Shown here: piece by piece, positions 1 to 9,794 of the stretch
Layout: the number at the start of each line of letters is the position of its first letter
Numbering within the stretch: position 1 is the stretch's first letter
NCBI RefSeq assembly: GCF_013304825.1
Contig: NZ_JAAWUO010000013.1
Span: forward strand, 1-64,000
DNA: 64,000 bases
Origin: Blautia schinkii
Lineage (GTDB): Bacteria > Bacillota > Clostridia > Lachnospirales > Lachnospiraceae
Reading direction: 5' to 3'
The notes under the pieces: generated by a model
What the model saw: only the letters and a program-made list of their open reading frames with translations
Told to the model about the DNA's origin: nothing
Databases searched by the model: none
Made by a program: the position numbers and the translations under genes

Positions 1-64
1 TGAAGTAGGAATGAAACATAGAAGTTTATAACTTTTTATAAGTTTTCAGTAACGGTAAGCATCT

Positions 65-778
65 ATGGCTAACAATATTTTTGGTATTATCCTGGCCGGC
101 GGCCAGGGAACACGAATGGGCAATGCAGAACGCCCGAAACAGTTTATGGAGATCGGCCGGAAGCCAATTATCGTTCATACCATTGAAAAATTCGTGATCC
201 ATTCTGCTTTTGACAGAATTATCGTACTTTCTCCGAAAGCATGGATCTCTCATACAAAAGATCTCATCCGCAAATATATTCCTGACCATTCCGACATCAT
301 CGTTATCCCGGGCGGTTCAACAAGAAACGAGACGATCATGAATGCAATCCGCTACATTGAAGAGAATTTCGGACTTGATGACGATACGATCATTGTAACA
401 CATGATTCCGTACGTCCCTTTGTATCTCACCGCATGATCGAGGAGAATATCCAGGCAGCCGTGGAATATGGTGCCTGCGACACTGTGATCCCTGCGTCAG
501 ATACCATCGTAGAAAGCCAGGATCATAAGTTCATCAGTAGCATTCCCGATCGTTCTGCCATGTACCAGGGACAGACCCCGCAGTCTTTCCGGGCAAAAAA
601 ACTCCGGGATATTTATGCGGGTCTTTCTTCCGCAGAAAAAGAAATTCTCACGGATGCCTGCAAAATCCTTGTTCTTAAAGGAGAAAAGGTCCATCTTGTG
701 GAAGGCGATGTTACAAATATCAAAATCACATATCCTTCCGACATCCGCATGGCTGAAGCTATCATGGGAGGGAAATAA
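65..778 (+). CDS. tarI: D-ribitol-5-phosphate cytidylyltransferase (TarI/IspD family)
   Basis: A 237-residue nucleotidyltransferase of the IspD/TarI family. It shows the N-terminal nucleotide-binding signature LAGGQGTRMG (residues 10-19) followed by RPKQF, and the later DSVRPF and TPQSF motifs typical of the family. TarI makes CDP-ribitol from ribitol-5-phosphate and CTP for wall teichoic acid; IspD makes a CDP-methylerythritol. The TarI assignment rests on the next gene, which is TarJ-like, starting directly after the stop codon, and on the teichoic-acid polymerase-like gene after that. The start codon has no strong ribosome binding site. The alternative is IspD, which the context makes less likely. 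Confidence 0.85.
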   Translation: MANNIFGIILAGGQGTRMGNAERPKQFMEIGRKPIIVHTIEKFVIHSAFDRIIVLSPKAWISHTKDLIRKYIPDHSDIIVIPGGSTRNETIMNAIRYIEENFGLDDDTIIVTHDSVRPFVSHRMIEENIQAAVEYGACDTVIPASDTIVESQDHKFISSIPDRSAMYQGQTPQSFRAKKLRDIYAGLSSAEKEILTDACKILVLKGEKVHLVEGDVTNIKITYPSDIRMAEAIMGGK

Positions 779-1804
779 ATGCTGACATCTGTTTACCGTT
801 TAGTCAGACCACGTCAGTTTGAACTGGTCTTTAATGACATTACCCTTGATAAATCTCACGTGATTGTTCATCCTGTCCGCCTGTCTATCTGCAATGCTGA
901 CCAACGTTATTACCAGGGTCTCCGCGCAGAAAATATCCTTCGCAAAAAGCTTCCAATGGCTCTCATCCATGAGGCAGTCGGCCGGGTTGCTTTCGACCCC
1001 ACAGGCCAGTTTGAAGAGGGAACTCTTGTTGTAATGATTCCTAATACTCCTACTGAAAAGGACGACATCATTGCAGAAAATTATCTCAGAAGCAGTCAGT
1101 TTCGGGCCAGCGGTTTTGACGGTTTTATGCAGGAATATGTAAGCATGGAACCTGACCGTCTTGTTGCCTTGCCGGAAGATGTCAACCTGTCCGTAGCTGC
1201 TTTTACAGAGATCGTCAGCGTCAGCTACCACACGATCCAGCGATTCCTTCGCTTTTCCCACAGCCGCAGGGATGTGATCGGAGTCTGGGGCGATGGAAAT
1301 CTGGGATATATCACTTCCCTTCTTCTTAAAGCTATCCTGCCTAAGACCAAAGTCTGCGTTTTTGGTGTCAACGAATATAAACTTCACGATTTTTCTTTTG
1401 CAGATGATGTATATTTGATTTCAGATATTCCGGAAGATTTTCACATGGATCATGCTTTCGAATGTGTGGGTGGAGCCGCTTCTTCCAAAGCGATCAATCA
1501 GATCATTGACTATATTAATCCAGAGGGAACCATATCCATTATGGGGGTCTCTGAGGATTTCGCCCCCATCAACACACGCATGATCCTGGAAAAAGGTCTT
1601 CGTCTTTTTGGAAGCAGCCGCAGCGGCCGGGAGGATTTTCTTGGTCTTATCAAACTGTACAATCAAAATCCGGATCTGATCAATCAGTTGGAAAAAATCG
1701 TAGGAGCGGAGATTCATGTAAGAAGTATTCAGGATATCACCCGCGCTTTTGAGATCGATATCCACAAAATTATGGGAAAAACCATTATGATCTGGGAGAA
1801 TTAA
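779..1804 (+). CDS. tarJ: Ribulose-5-phosphate reductase TarJ (alcohol dehydrogenase-like)
   Basis: A 341-residue medium-chain dehydrogenase-like protein. It has an N-terminal GroES-like part with an HEAVGRV segment, a Rossmann part with GVWGDGNLGYI near residues 161-171, and CVGG further on. TarJ reduces ribulose-5-phosphate to ribitol-5-phosphate with NADPH, feeding TarI. The start codon immediately follows the tarI stop, so the two are almost certainly co-translated. The order tarI-tarJ is the standard pairing in ribitol teichoic acid loci. The full expected length is present and no lesion is visible. Confidence 0.85.
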   Translation: MLTSVYRLVRPRQFELVFNDITLDKSHVIVHPVRLSICNADQRYYQGLRAENILRKKLPMALIHEAVGRVAFDPTGQFEEGTLVVMIPNTPTEKDDIIAENYLRSSQFRASGFDGFMQEYVSMEPDRLVALPEDVNLSVAAFTEIVSVSYHTIQRFLRFSHSRRDVIGVWGDGNLGYITSLLLKAILPKTKVCVFGVNEYKLHDFSFADDVYLISDIPEDFHMDHAFECVGGAASSKAINQIIDYINPEGTISIMGVSEDFAPINTRMILEKGLRLFGSSRSGREDFLGLIKLYNQNPDLINQLEKIVGAEIHVRSIQDITRAFEIDIHKIMGKTIMIWEN

Positions 1805-1807
1805 CAC

Positions 1808-3031
1808 ATGAAGAAGATTTTAAAAAAAGTTTTAAAAAAAATCTACCGGGCACTGCCATCGAAAGTTAAGAAGTGCTATCGAATGGCCCGCAAAGTTCTG
1901 ATCTTTCGGGTCATTTATCCCTTCACTTATAAATTTTTCGCGCTTACCCGAAAGATGAATCCTGATAAAGTCGTTTTTATTGAAGCACGTTTTGACAAGA
2001 TCACAGATGCTTTTCAGCTTATTTACAAACGCATGAAAGACGAAGGCTATGAGGTCCACGAAGAATATCTTCTGAACATCAAATCAAATAATCCGGCTTA
2101 TATCCGCCGCTGCCTGCATATGCTGAAAGATATCGCGGATGCACATTATATCTTTCTCAATGATGCCTGCGATGTCACAAGCAGTATTTCGCTGCGCAAA
2201 GGAAGCCGAATCTTTCAGGTGTGGCACGCCTGCGGTGCTTTTAAGAAATTCGGCATGAGCACTGCTGACCTGATCTTTGGTGCCGACCGCCGCACTCAGG
2301 AAAAATTCCCCAACTACAGGAACTTATCCTACGTTACAGTCAGCAGTCCGGAAGTCAGCTGGGCTTACGAAGAAGCCATGAACCTGAAAGGTACTGATAC
2401 CGAAATCGTAGCAACCGGAATCAGCCGTACAGATGTTTTTTATGATAAAAATTTTATTGAAAATGCCAGGGAATCTGTTTACTCCGTATTCCCCCAGGCC
2501 CGTTCCAAAAAAGTAATCCTGTACGCACCTACCTTCCGCGGAAGAGTCGCAAAAGCCAAAACCCCTGACTGCCTCGACATCCCGGCTATGAAAAAAGCCC
2601 TTGGAAATGAATACATTCTTCTCCTGAAACACCACCCGTTCGTAAAAAAACGCCCGGAAATTCCCGAGGACTGCAAAGATTTCGCAATGGATGTAACAAC
2701 AGATCTGGATATCGATAAACTGCTCTGCGTCAGCGATATCTGCATCTCCGACTACTCATCCCTGATCTTCGAATATTCCCTTTTCGAACGCCCAATGATC
2801 TTCTACGCCTACGACCTGGAAGATTACTTCGACTGGAGAGGTTTCTACTACAACTACGATGACCTCACCCCCGGCCCTGTCGTAACTGAAACTGAGGAGA
2901 TCATTGATTACATTCAGAATCTTGACACACGGTTCGATAAGGAACAGGTTCATGTCTTTAGAGAGAAATTTATGTCCGCGTGTGATGGCTGTGCTACGGA
3001 TAGGATTATGGAGTTGGTACGGAAGAATTAA
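1808..3031 (+). CDS. CDP-glycerol/CDP-ribitol glycerophosphotransferase-like protein (TagF/TarL family)
   Basis: A 407-residue protein with a basic, amphipathic N-terminus (many Lys/Arg in the first 40 residues), likely membrane-associated at the cytoplasmic face. It carries motifs of the Glyphos_transf family (PF04464): QVWHACGAFKKFG in the middle, YAPTFRG, LLKHHPF, and SDYSSLIFEYSLF near the C-terminus. Members transfer glycerol- or ribitol-phosphate from CDP-alditol to a growing teichoic acid chain. It starts 3 bases after the tarJ stop and closes the operon, so CDP-ribitol is the likely donor. Primer, initiating and polymerising roles cannot be separated from sequence. A strong hairpin terminator follows. 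Confidence 0.8.
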   Translation: MKKILKKVLKKIYRALPSKVKKCYRMARKVLIFRVIYPFTYKFFALTRKMNPDKVVFIEARFDKITDAFQLIYKRMKDEGYEVHEEYLLNIKSNNPAYIRRCLHMLKDIADAHYIFLNDACDVTSSISLRKGSRIFQVWHACGAFKKFGMSTADLIFGADRRTQEKFPNYRNLSYVTVSSPEVSWAYEEAMNLKGTDTEIVATGISRTDVFYDKNFIENARESVYSVFPQARSKKVILYAPTFRGRVAKAKTPDCLDIPAMKKALGNEYILLLKHHPFVKKRPEIPEDCKDFAMDVTTDLDIDKLLCVSDICISDYSSLIFEYSLFERPMIFYAYDLEDYFDWRGFYYNYDDLTPGPVVTETEEIIDYIQNLDTRFDKEQVHVFREKFMSACDGCATDRIMELVRKN

Positions 3032-3053
3032 AAGATCTTTTAAAATATTATTT

Positions 3054-3100
3054 ATCCTCTCAGCCGCTGGCAGCGAAAGCCAGGTGCTGAGAGGATTTTA
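3054..3100 (+). terminator. Rho-independent terminator of the tar operon
   Basis: ATCCTCTCAGC pairs with GCTGAGAGGAT, extended inward by GCTGGC/GCCAG-type pairing, followed by TTTTA. It lies 23 bases after the stop of the last tar gene and separates that operon from the distal end of the CRISPR array. Confidence 0.8.
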
Positions 3101-3161
3101 TTCCAGAATGGAGCTATTAATGTCTGCGAAACGCCTGGTACTGTACGAACTGCACACCAAA

Positions 3162-5305
3162 TTTTACATTTCATTATGGTTCTATTAATACGATGTCAGG
3201 AGAAGGACGGTATCCCAAGGATTATATGTACTTTACATTCCACTATGTTTCTATTAATACCATAATCATCAAAACCTGCATCTGCAAAAGAAAATTTATT
3301 TACATTCCACTATGTTTCTATTAATACCCGGGCGATGTCCATCTGCCAGCGGAATATTTTCTGCCTTTACATTCCACTATGTTTCTATTAATACAGAAGG
3401 ACTTGCGGCCGGAACTTACAACGTAACACTTTACATTCCACTATGTTTCTATTAATACGGCGAAAGCCTTAGACACATACAGCAAATTTAAAACTTTACA
3501 TTCCACTATGTTTCTATTAATACCACGTGACCATCTATGCAGAGAATGCATGTGCCTGTCTTTACATTCCACTATGTTTCTATTAATACGCGAATTCCTC
3601 ATTAATATCTGAACGGGTAGCCCATCCTCTTTACATTCCACTATGTTTCTATTAATACAGAACAGGGACTACTTGTGAGATTGCCGTGTAAGGTCTTTAC
3701 ATTCCACTATGTTTCTATTAATACCAGAAGCAGCGGACTGAAAGCGGCATCTTTCAATGCTTTACATTCCACTATGTTTCTATTAATACTAATCACAGCC
3801 AGCAGGAAAAAACACGAGCACTGACTTTACATTCCACTATGTTTCTATTAATACCGGCGCCGCCTCGACCAAGCCATCCATTATGACCTTCTTTACATTC
3901 CACTATGTTTCTATTAATACGACAACCTCAAGACAAAAGCAGTTGAGGTTCATCTCCTTTACATTCCACTATGTTTCTATTAATACATCAATCAGCTTGT
4001 ATGTCATTTCCAGATTTCCAGCTTTACATTCCACTATGTTTCTATTAATACCGGAAGACAACCAGAAGATCATAGATAACGTATCTCTTTACATTCCACT
4101 ATGTTTCTATTAATACGCAGGTTATGACCTGTATGTTGTAACATATACGCTCTTTACATTCCACTATGTTTCTATTAATACTTCAAACTCCATTCCGTTC
4201 TCCCAAAAATCTTTATCTTTACATTCCACTATGTTTCTATTAATACTATACGCGCGTTGGAATAAAGCTATCGAACCTGTAGCTTTACATTCCACTATGT
4301 TTCTATTAATACGCAAAAGATATGTGTAAAGAATTACCAGAACTGGTCTTTACATTCCACTATGTTTCTATTAATACGTAAAAGCAATTCATTAAATGCT
4401 TTCCTGTTTCATACTTTACATTCCACTATGTTTCTATTAATACAGAAAACTCATCAATAAGTAACGCGTCACAATTAATCTTTACATTCCACTATGTTTC
4501 TATTAATACGCGATCTGGTGTCACAGGTTGTCATTGAAATCCTCTTTACATTCCACTATGTTTCTATTAATACTGCTCAGGGAAGCTTCTTGTAAGAAAG
4601 GAGAAGCAACTTTACATTCCACTATGTTTCTATTAATACAATCCGGGGGATGTATGGGCAACATGGACATATCTGGCTTTACATTCCACTATGTTTCTAT
4701 TAATACTCAGAGATTCTTTTCTCGTTTGCTGCCTTTTCTTTCCTTTACATTCCACTATGTTTCTATTAATACCGGAAGAGGCATCGGACTATTCCTTAGC
4801 CAGATAGACCTTTACATTCCACTATGTTTCTATTAATACGGCCTTGGGAGTGCTGTAAAAAAAATCGGTCTGCTGATCTTTACATTCCACTATGTTTCTA
4901 TTAATACTTTAACGTCCACAGTGGACACGTACAGGCCTCCATACTTTACATTCCACTATGTTTCTATTAATACCTTCAAGGAGTTCCTGTTGTTCACGTT
5001 TGGTGTATTCTTTACATTCCACTATGTTTCTATTAATACAGATTGATGTAAATATACAAAAAGGAGATTATAACTACTTTACATTCCACTATGTTTCTAT
5101 TAATACAAAAAGGATTTCTGATGAATGGATTCCAGTAATCACTTTACATTCCACTATGTTTCTATTAATACAGTGCCGGGAAGAACGTGATCTTGTCAAG
5201 AGATACGCTTTACATTCCACTATGTTTCTATTAATACGGGTCAGGAGGAAACTCTGGTGGTCTAGCTGGAGCTGTCTTTACATTCCACTATGTTTCTATT
5301 AATAC
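3162..5305 (-). CRISPR. CRISPR array, 33 repeats of 30 bp, 32 spacers
   Basis: I counted 33 copies of a 30-bp repeat separated by 32 spacers of 34-39 bp. On the minus strand the repeat begins GTATTAATAG and ends GGAATGTAAAG. The copies are identical except for two at the low-coordinate end. The copy at 3162-3191 has four mismatches, and the copy at 3298-3327 has one (first base on the + strand). A decayed last repeat marks the leader-distal end, so transcription runs on the minus strand from the leader at 5306-5483, next to cas2. The newest spacers should therefore be near 5240-5275. The repeat style matches those linked to type I-B Cas6. No duplicate spacers were noticed by eye. Spacer targets cannot be determined here. 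Confidence 0.98.
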
Positions 5306-5483
5306 CCATCACTCACAACCGCTCATTCTACAAACCTAATCTTACCACTTTCTGTCAACCATGTCATTTCATTATTTCTAAATTTAATTAAATTTCTTTA
5401 GAGAGCTACAAAATTCGCATTTCCCCAATAAAATTCCTGCATTGTCGACCTCCCGGGATTTTTTCCTTATCATAGGTCGACAG
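5306..5483 (-). promoter_or_regulatory. CRISPR leader
   Basis: AT-rich stretch between the cas2 stop and the first repeat. Reading on the minus strand it contains a 9-bp inverted repeat, TGTCGACCT/AGGTCGACA (5443-5451 and 5474-5482), with a 22-base loop, right after cas2. It also holds a TTGACA -35-like hexamer (complement of 5353-5358). The best -10 candidate, TAGAAT (5325-5330), sits 22 bases away, so the exact promoter is uncertain. Confidence 0.8.
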
Positions 5484-5762
5484 TCATAAAATAAAACTAG
5501 TCGTATCATCTTTCCGTCCCCAGAATTCTTTATCCAGCCACTTCTCCTGCCGTGATTTGAAAATAATCACAGAATCCAGTTCTTCGTCAATATACAACTT
5601 CAATTCCTGCTGCAGCTGCGCCAGTTGAGCCTTGGAAAGTTCACCTTCAAAAACAGAATTCTGGATATGAGTCAAATACCTTTTACAAATCTTAAAAATC
5701 TTCAACCACCTCTTTGCGCCATTTTCCTGCTGACTCACGTCATAAACCAAAACCACATACAT
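5484..5762 (-). CDS. cas2: CRISPR-associated endoribonuclease/adaptation protein Cas2
   Basis: A 92-residue protein with the Cas2 opening MYVVLVYDVS, including the conserved acidic residue after the first beta strand, and RYLTHIQNSVFEGEL in the middle. Cas2 dimers bridge two Cas1 dimers in the spacer-integration complex. It starts two bases after the cas1 stop and is the last cas gene before the leader. Length is normal for the family. Confidence 0.95.
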   Translation of the reverse strand: MYVVLVYDVSQQENGAKRWLKIFKICKRYLTHIQNSVFEGELSKAQLAQLQQELKLYIDEELDSVIIFKSRQEKWLDKEFWGRKDDTTSFIL

Positions 5763-5765
5763 AAC

Positions 5766-6758
5766 TCACCACCATATCCTGAATCCTTCATATTCCTTTT
5801 CGCCAATAAGATGCTTTATTAATTTATAACACTCCAGCCGAAGCAAATACTGATAAGAAACCTGCCGTCCAAGTTCCTTATGCATTACAGTCTTTTTCAA
5901 TCGCTTCTCAAGCTCAGAAACAATCAATTTAGAAGCATCCTTCTTCAAATGCAAAAAATTCAACTCCTTCGTAAAACTATCTTCCGTAATCTGATTCCGA
6001 TTCAACAGCGAAAAAATCAACCTGTCACCAATCAACGGCTTAAACACTTCCGCAATATCCAAACTTAATGAAAACCGTCTCGCTCCAGGTTCATGCAAAT
6101 AACTGATTGTAGGATTCAGTTGCGTATGATAAATCTCACCAAGCACTTTCGTATAAATCAGCGTATTAACAAAAGAAATCAGCGAATTAATCATATTATC
6201 TGGCGGATGCATTACACGCTTCTCAAACTGAATCTCCTGATTAACGATCACATTCCACGCAGCATAATATCTTCTTCTGATATTACCTTCAATTCCCATC
6301 AGCTCTTCAATCGTCGTCACTCGTCCCAGCTGTTTACGAAGAGAATCCACATCTCTCAAATATTCCGACACATCTTTTCCCCGACCATTATAATATCGAA
6401 GATTCCGATAAATACTATCTGCTGCTGCCTCTATAAACTTCCTTGCAAGAACCAGTCTTTTCTCATAATCTGTATAATAACTGACCTGCTTCACCAACAG
6501 CTGACCCGCCAACAGACTTTCTCTCGGATAATAACTCCCCGTATAAAAATTATAATAGTTAAAAAAATGCATTGGAATCCCATACTGTGATATGTAATTA
6601 ATAAACGCCGTATTAAACGACATCTCGGACATAACATAAATATCCGAAATCCTCTCAATAGGAATATCCCTCTTCTCACCATCATAATTTGTAAACTGAA
6701 GTGTATTATCCTTCCGTTTCAAATCCCCGTTATTATAAACGTAAAAACTTTGCTTCAT
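5766..6758 (-). CDS. cas1: CRISPR-associated integrase Cas1 (type I-B)
   Basis: About 330 residues. The start is placed at MKQSFYVYN because GGGGGAAAAG stands just upstream; an upstream in-frame ATG (6782) would add 8 residues. The protein reads as Cas1 of the I-B group, with PMHFFNYYNFYTGSYYPRE near residue 65, LLAGQLLVKQ after it, and LNPTISYLHEPGARRFSLSLD, which holds metal-ligand His and Glu positions. It catalyses insertion of new spacers at the leader end together with Cas2 and Cas4. It lies between cas4 and cas2. Confidence 0.95.
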   Translation of the reverse strand: MKQSFYVYNNGDLKRKDNTLQFTNYDGEKRDIPIERISDIYVMSEMSFNTAFINYISQYGIPMHFFNYYNFYTGSYYPRESLLAGQLLVKQVSYYTDYEKRLVLARKFIEAAADSIYRNLRYYNGRGKDVSEYLRDVDSLRKQLGRVTTIEELMGIEGNIRRRYYAAWNVIVNQEIQFEKRVMHPPDNMINSLISFVNTLIYTKVLGEIYHTQLNPTISYLHEPGARRFSLSLDIAEVFKPLIGDRLIFSLLNRNQITEDSFTKELNFLHLKKDASKLIVSELEKRLKKTVMHKELGRQVSYQYLLRLECYKLIKHLIGEKEYEGFRIWW

Positions 6759-6785
6759 ACTTTTCCCCCGATACAAATCCAAAGT

Positions 6786-7280
6786 TTATATGGTACACAA
6801 ATCATAATAAGCACATTTTTTGCACAATTTCCTATTACCAGAAGCTGGTGGAATTTCCTGATGTTTAATCTCCGTAATCTCAGCAATAATCCTGTCCAGA
6901 ATTTCCACATCCTTTTCCGATAATTCAACGATCACAGACTTCTTCAGCAACGGATAATCAATCTTTCCCTTAAGACCATTCACACCTCGCCGCTGCAAAT
7001 AATAAAGATAATACTTCACCTGCCAGATTCCTGCATCTTCCACAGCCTTACTCTTCTTGACCTCATGCAGTTCCTTATTCTCACTGATAAAATCAATGTT
7101 TATAATATCATCAATATTTACATGCTTATCCTTTTTCTTATAACTGCTCTCATCCAGAATCTTACCCAAAATTACATCTTCATTCTCCGTCTCCATCCGG
7201 ATATCATGACAAAAATACCACAACTTCCGTTTACAAACGAAATAATAATAAATCATCACCCCAGTGATTCTCTCATCCAT
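6786..7280 (-). CDS. cas4: CRISPR-associated exonuclease Cas4
   Basis: A 164-residue Cas4 of the PD-(D/E)XK family, which helps select and trim prespacers by PAM. It starts MDERITGVMIYYYFVCKRKLW with a first Cys near residue 15 and ends with the cluster CKKCAYYDLC, giving the Cys set that binds an Fe-S cluster. The central segment LHEVKKSK provides the E-x-K catalytic element. The ATG at 7280 is preferred over a GTG 9 bases upstream because AGGTGA is correctly spaced before it. It follows cas3 with about 9 bases between. Confidence 0.92.
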   Translation of the reverse strand: MDERITGVMIYYYFVCKRKLWYFCHDIRMETENEDVILGKILDESSYKKKDKHVNIDDIINIDFISENKELHEVKKSKAVEDAGIWQVKYYLYYLQRRGVNGLKGKIDYPLLKKSVIVELSEKDVEILDRIIAEITEIKHQEIPPASGNRKLCKKCAYYDLCTI

Positions 7281-7289
7281 TTTTATCAC

Positions 7290-9686
7290 CTACATAAATA
7301 TACCATCCATCTCCAGTTGTTCATTTAATAACAAGCCTGCACCTTTTCCATTTTCAGGATCAAAATCATATTTATATCCTGCTCTGTGAATATTCATAAT
7401 GTTTCTGCCATTTTTACTTCCAATTACATCCCTGTCTACTGCTTCGGGAAATTTATTATAAATACTCATGCTCAACGTTACGTCTTCAAGCCTGTTTTTC
7501 ATAATGCTTCTGACTTCTTTTCTCAGATTTGGCTTTCTTAAAAAATCTATTCCATATTCAAACAATTCCTGTTTTTTATCATAAATCTCTTCCGGCACAA
7601 TAGTAATACTTTTTATATCCCTCACTTTAGCTTCTTTTGATGTATATTCTGCCGGATGAATTGTCGAAAACCTTTTCAACCATTCTTCGATTTCTTTGTA
7701 ATAGCTCGTTTCAGTTATTTCTTCCGGATTGTAAACATTGTTCATATAAACCGTTTTTAGCTCTTCACCGAACAACATATTTTCATATTCGTAAAGAAAT
7801 CTTAAAGAACGATCATACATATCAGAATCATAAACTCTATCTTTTCCCACACCATTTCGATTATCATACACAATAATATTTGGTTCTTCAGGAATATATC
7901 GTCCTTTTCTGTTGCATCGTCCCATTCTCTGCAAAAAACTATCCGCTGTACACATTTCCGTATAAAGCATATCAAAATCTATATCCAGACTTGCTTCTAC
8001 AATCTGTGTTGTTATCCATATTCCCGGCTTTTCCGCTTCCGAGAAAAGCATAATTTTTTCTTCCAAAAAAGCCCTGTCTCTTCTGATATAGCAAGAGTGC
8101 AAAAGTTCTACATTCTCTGTTCTTTCCCGCATTTCTTTATAAATTTTTTGTGCTTTGGAAACAGTGTTGCAAATAACCAGAACTTTTTTAGTGCTTCCCT
8201 GTTCTAATATCTCTTCAATATCTACCTCCGACTTTTCAATTCGGATTTTGTGTCTTGGAAACTGATCTGACTGATATTCTTTTTCTGTAAAATCTTTAAA
8301 CTGATATTGCAGCCCTTCTGATAGCCCATATTTTTCCATGAACTTCTTTAAAACAGGAGGAAATGTAGCCGTAATAATAGCAAAATGTCCTCCCATTTCC
8401 TGTATTGTCTTCAAGCCATAAATAATCGTTGCGATAACCCTTGGTTCATACGCCTGGATTTCATCCAAAATTAATTTCGAATACTTTAAAGTTGCAGCCA
8501 AAATCTCCGTTCCCAACGCCTTATAAACAAATTTAAAAAGCTGATCAACTGTACAAACCGTTAATGGCTGTGCCAGCATTCTTGCACGATCATACTTTTC
8601 ATCAATATCTGTATCGTCCTGATCAAATTCTTTCAGATACATAGCCATACTATCTGAATGCAATAATGCAACATCACTATAAGAATAATTCGTTTTAATT
8701 CGAGAATAAATCGCATTAGAAGAAACTTTTAACGGCAATGTATAAAATCCCTTTTCTCCATCAAGCCATAATAACGCAGCCTCTGTTTTTCCAGAACCTG
8801 TAGGTGCTACAATAACCAGATTTTCATTCTTATGTTCCATCATGAATTTCTGTGCAGGTCGTAATTCTTTGTTCTGAAGATAAACTTCTATATTTTTCTT
8901 CAATTTTTTCTCCCGCAGATCTGGTGCAATTTCTGCCTTTTCGTACCCTGCACTTACTGTATAATCAAATTTATTGAGCAGCCCTTTGATCAAAAGATAC
9001 TCATTCCATATTTTAGAATCTACTGTAAATTTAGGCGTATAAATATTATTACGATATAACAGTTTATTCAAATTGCTGCAATATAACTTGTCAATATCTT
9101 TTCCAAGATATTCTTTGATTTGCTTTAAATAATATTTTTCTGCATATTTCCGAATCTCCGATCCTTCATAACAGTCATCCCTGTCATGATGATGATATAC
9201 AGCTGTAATAAAAGGTCCAAAATCTTCTTCCGAAAACAATTCTGACAATCTTTTAAATTCTTTTTTTGATATGGTAACTGCGCTTAAAAATCCGTGCGGA
9301 ATCTGTGTATCCCGCTTTATATCCGGATACATTTTTTTTATCAAATTCGGATTTACCAATCTCTGAAAAACCAGATTTGCTTTTCCCCAGTCATGTATTC
9401 TGCTGGCTTCTGTAACCAGACACTTTTCTCTTTCTGTAAAGTATTCTCCGTATTCTAAAAAAAACATCTCTGCGCATCTTACAATGTCGTCCTGATGTTC
9501 CTTTAACGTTTTCTGTTCCTCTTCTTTCGTATCCTGCAAATGAATTATATTATTTTTAATAATCCTAAGATCCATTTCTGTAAATTCATCTTCAAGATTT
9601 ATTATAAGATTTTCCAGTTCATTTCTGATTTTATCAATCTCATCTTGAGCCAAAATCTTCTTTCTGGATTTTGCATAATACTCCAT
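7290..9686 (-). CDS. cas3: CRISPR-associated helicase/nuclease Cas3 (HD + DExH)
   Basis: About 798 residues, a fused Cas3. The N-terminal HD nuclease has RIHDWGKA near residue 98 and YHHHDRDD farther on. The helicase has Walker A APTGSGKT near residue 291, a DEIQ box (ILDEIQAYEP) near 407, TATFPP near 438 and QRMGRCNRKG near 585. Cas3 is recruited to the R-loop made by Cascade, then unwinds and degrades target DNA. The start at MEYYAKS is chosen because GGAAGGAGAAAG precedes it. The gene is intact, so the system can be expected to interfere. A small hairpin lies just upstream. Confidence 0.95.
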   Translation of the reverse strand: MEYYAKSRKKILAQDEIDKIRNELENLIINLEDEFTEMDLRIIKNNIIHLQDTKEEEQKTLKEHQDDIVRCAEMFFLEYGEYFTEREKCLVTEASRIHDWGKANLVFQRLVNPNLIKKMYPDIKRDTQIPHGFLSAVTISKKEFKRLSELFSEEDFGPFITAVYHHHDRDDCYEGSEIRKYAEKYYLKQIKEYLGKDIDKLYCSNLNKLLYRNNIYTPKFTVDSKIWNEYLLIKGLLNKFDYTVSAGYEKAEIAPDLREKKLKKNIEVYLQNKELRPAQKFMMEHKNENLVIVAPTGSGKTEAALLWLDGEKGFYTLPLKVSSNAIYSRIKTNYSYSDVALLHSDSMAMYLKEFDQDDTDIDEKYDRARMLAQPLTVCTVDQLFKFVYKALGTEILAATLKYSKLILDEIQAYEPRVIATIIYGLKTIQEMGGHFAIITATFPPVLKKFMEKYGLSEGLQYQFKDFTEKEYQSDQFPRHKIRIEKSEVDIEEILEQGSTKKVLVICNTVSKAQKIYKEMRERTENVELLHSCYIRRDRAFLEEKIMLFSEAEKPGIWITTQIVEASLDIDFDMLYTEMCTADSFLQRMGRCNRKGRYIPEEPNIIVYDNRNGVGKDRVYDSDMYDRSLRFLYEYENMLFGEELKTVYMNNVYNPEEITETSYYKEIEEWLKRFSTIHPAEYTSKEAKVRDIKSITIVPEEIYDKKQELFEYGIDFLRKPNLRKEVRSIMKNRLEDVTLSMSIYNKFPEAVDRDVIGSKNGRNIMNIHRAGYKYDFDPENGKGAGLLLNEQLEMDGIFM

Positions 9687-9700
9687 AGCTTTCTCCTTCC

Positions 9701-9726
9701 GGAGGCAGAACAACTGCTCTGCCTCC
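9701..9726 (-). promoter_or_regulatory. Hairpin in the cas5-cas3 intergenic gap
   Basis: GGAGGCAGA pairs with TCTGCCTCC around an 8-base loop, directly before the cas3 ribosome binding site. The 108-bp gap that holds it is the largest inside an otherwise overlapping or near-touching operon. There is no U-tract, so it is not a plain terminator. Confidence 0.5.
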
Positions 9727-9794
9727 TTATAAGCCTATCCGTGATCCACTACGTTTCAAATACAAATTACATTACTGAACAATCTCATTGCTAA

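Noticed and set aside
3162-3191. A possible separate second CRISPR array at the distal end
   Set aside because: The degenerate copy is in register with the main array (39-bp spacer), so it is its terminal repeat.
3441-5302. Reading frames of 66-114 residues across the CRISPR array, with repeated FTFHYVSINT-like peptides
   Set aside because: They are translations of the repeat and change frame with spacer length; no ribosome binding sites.
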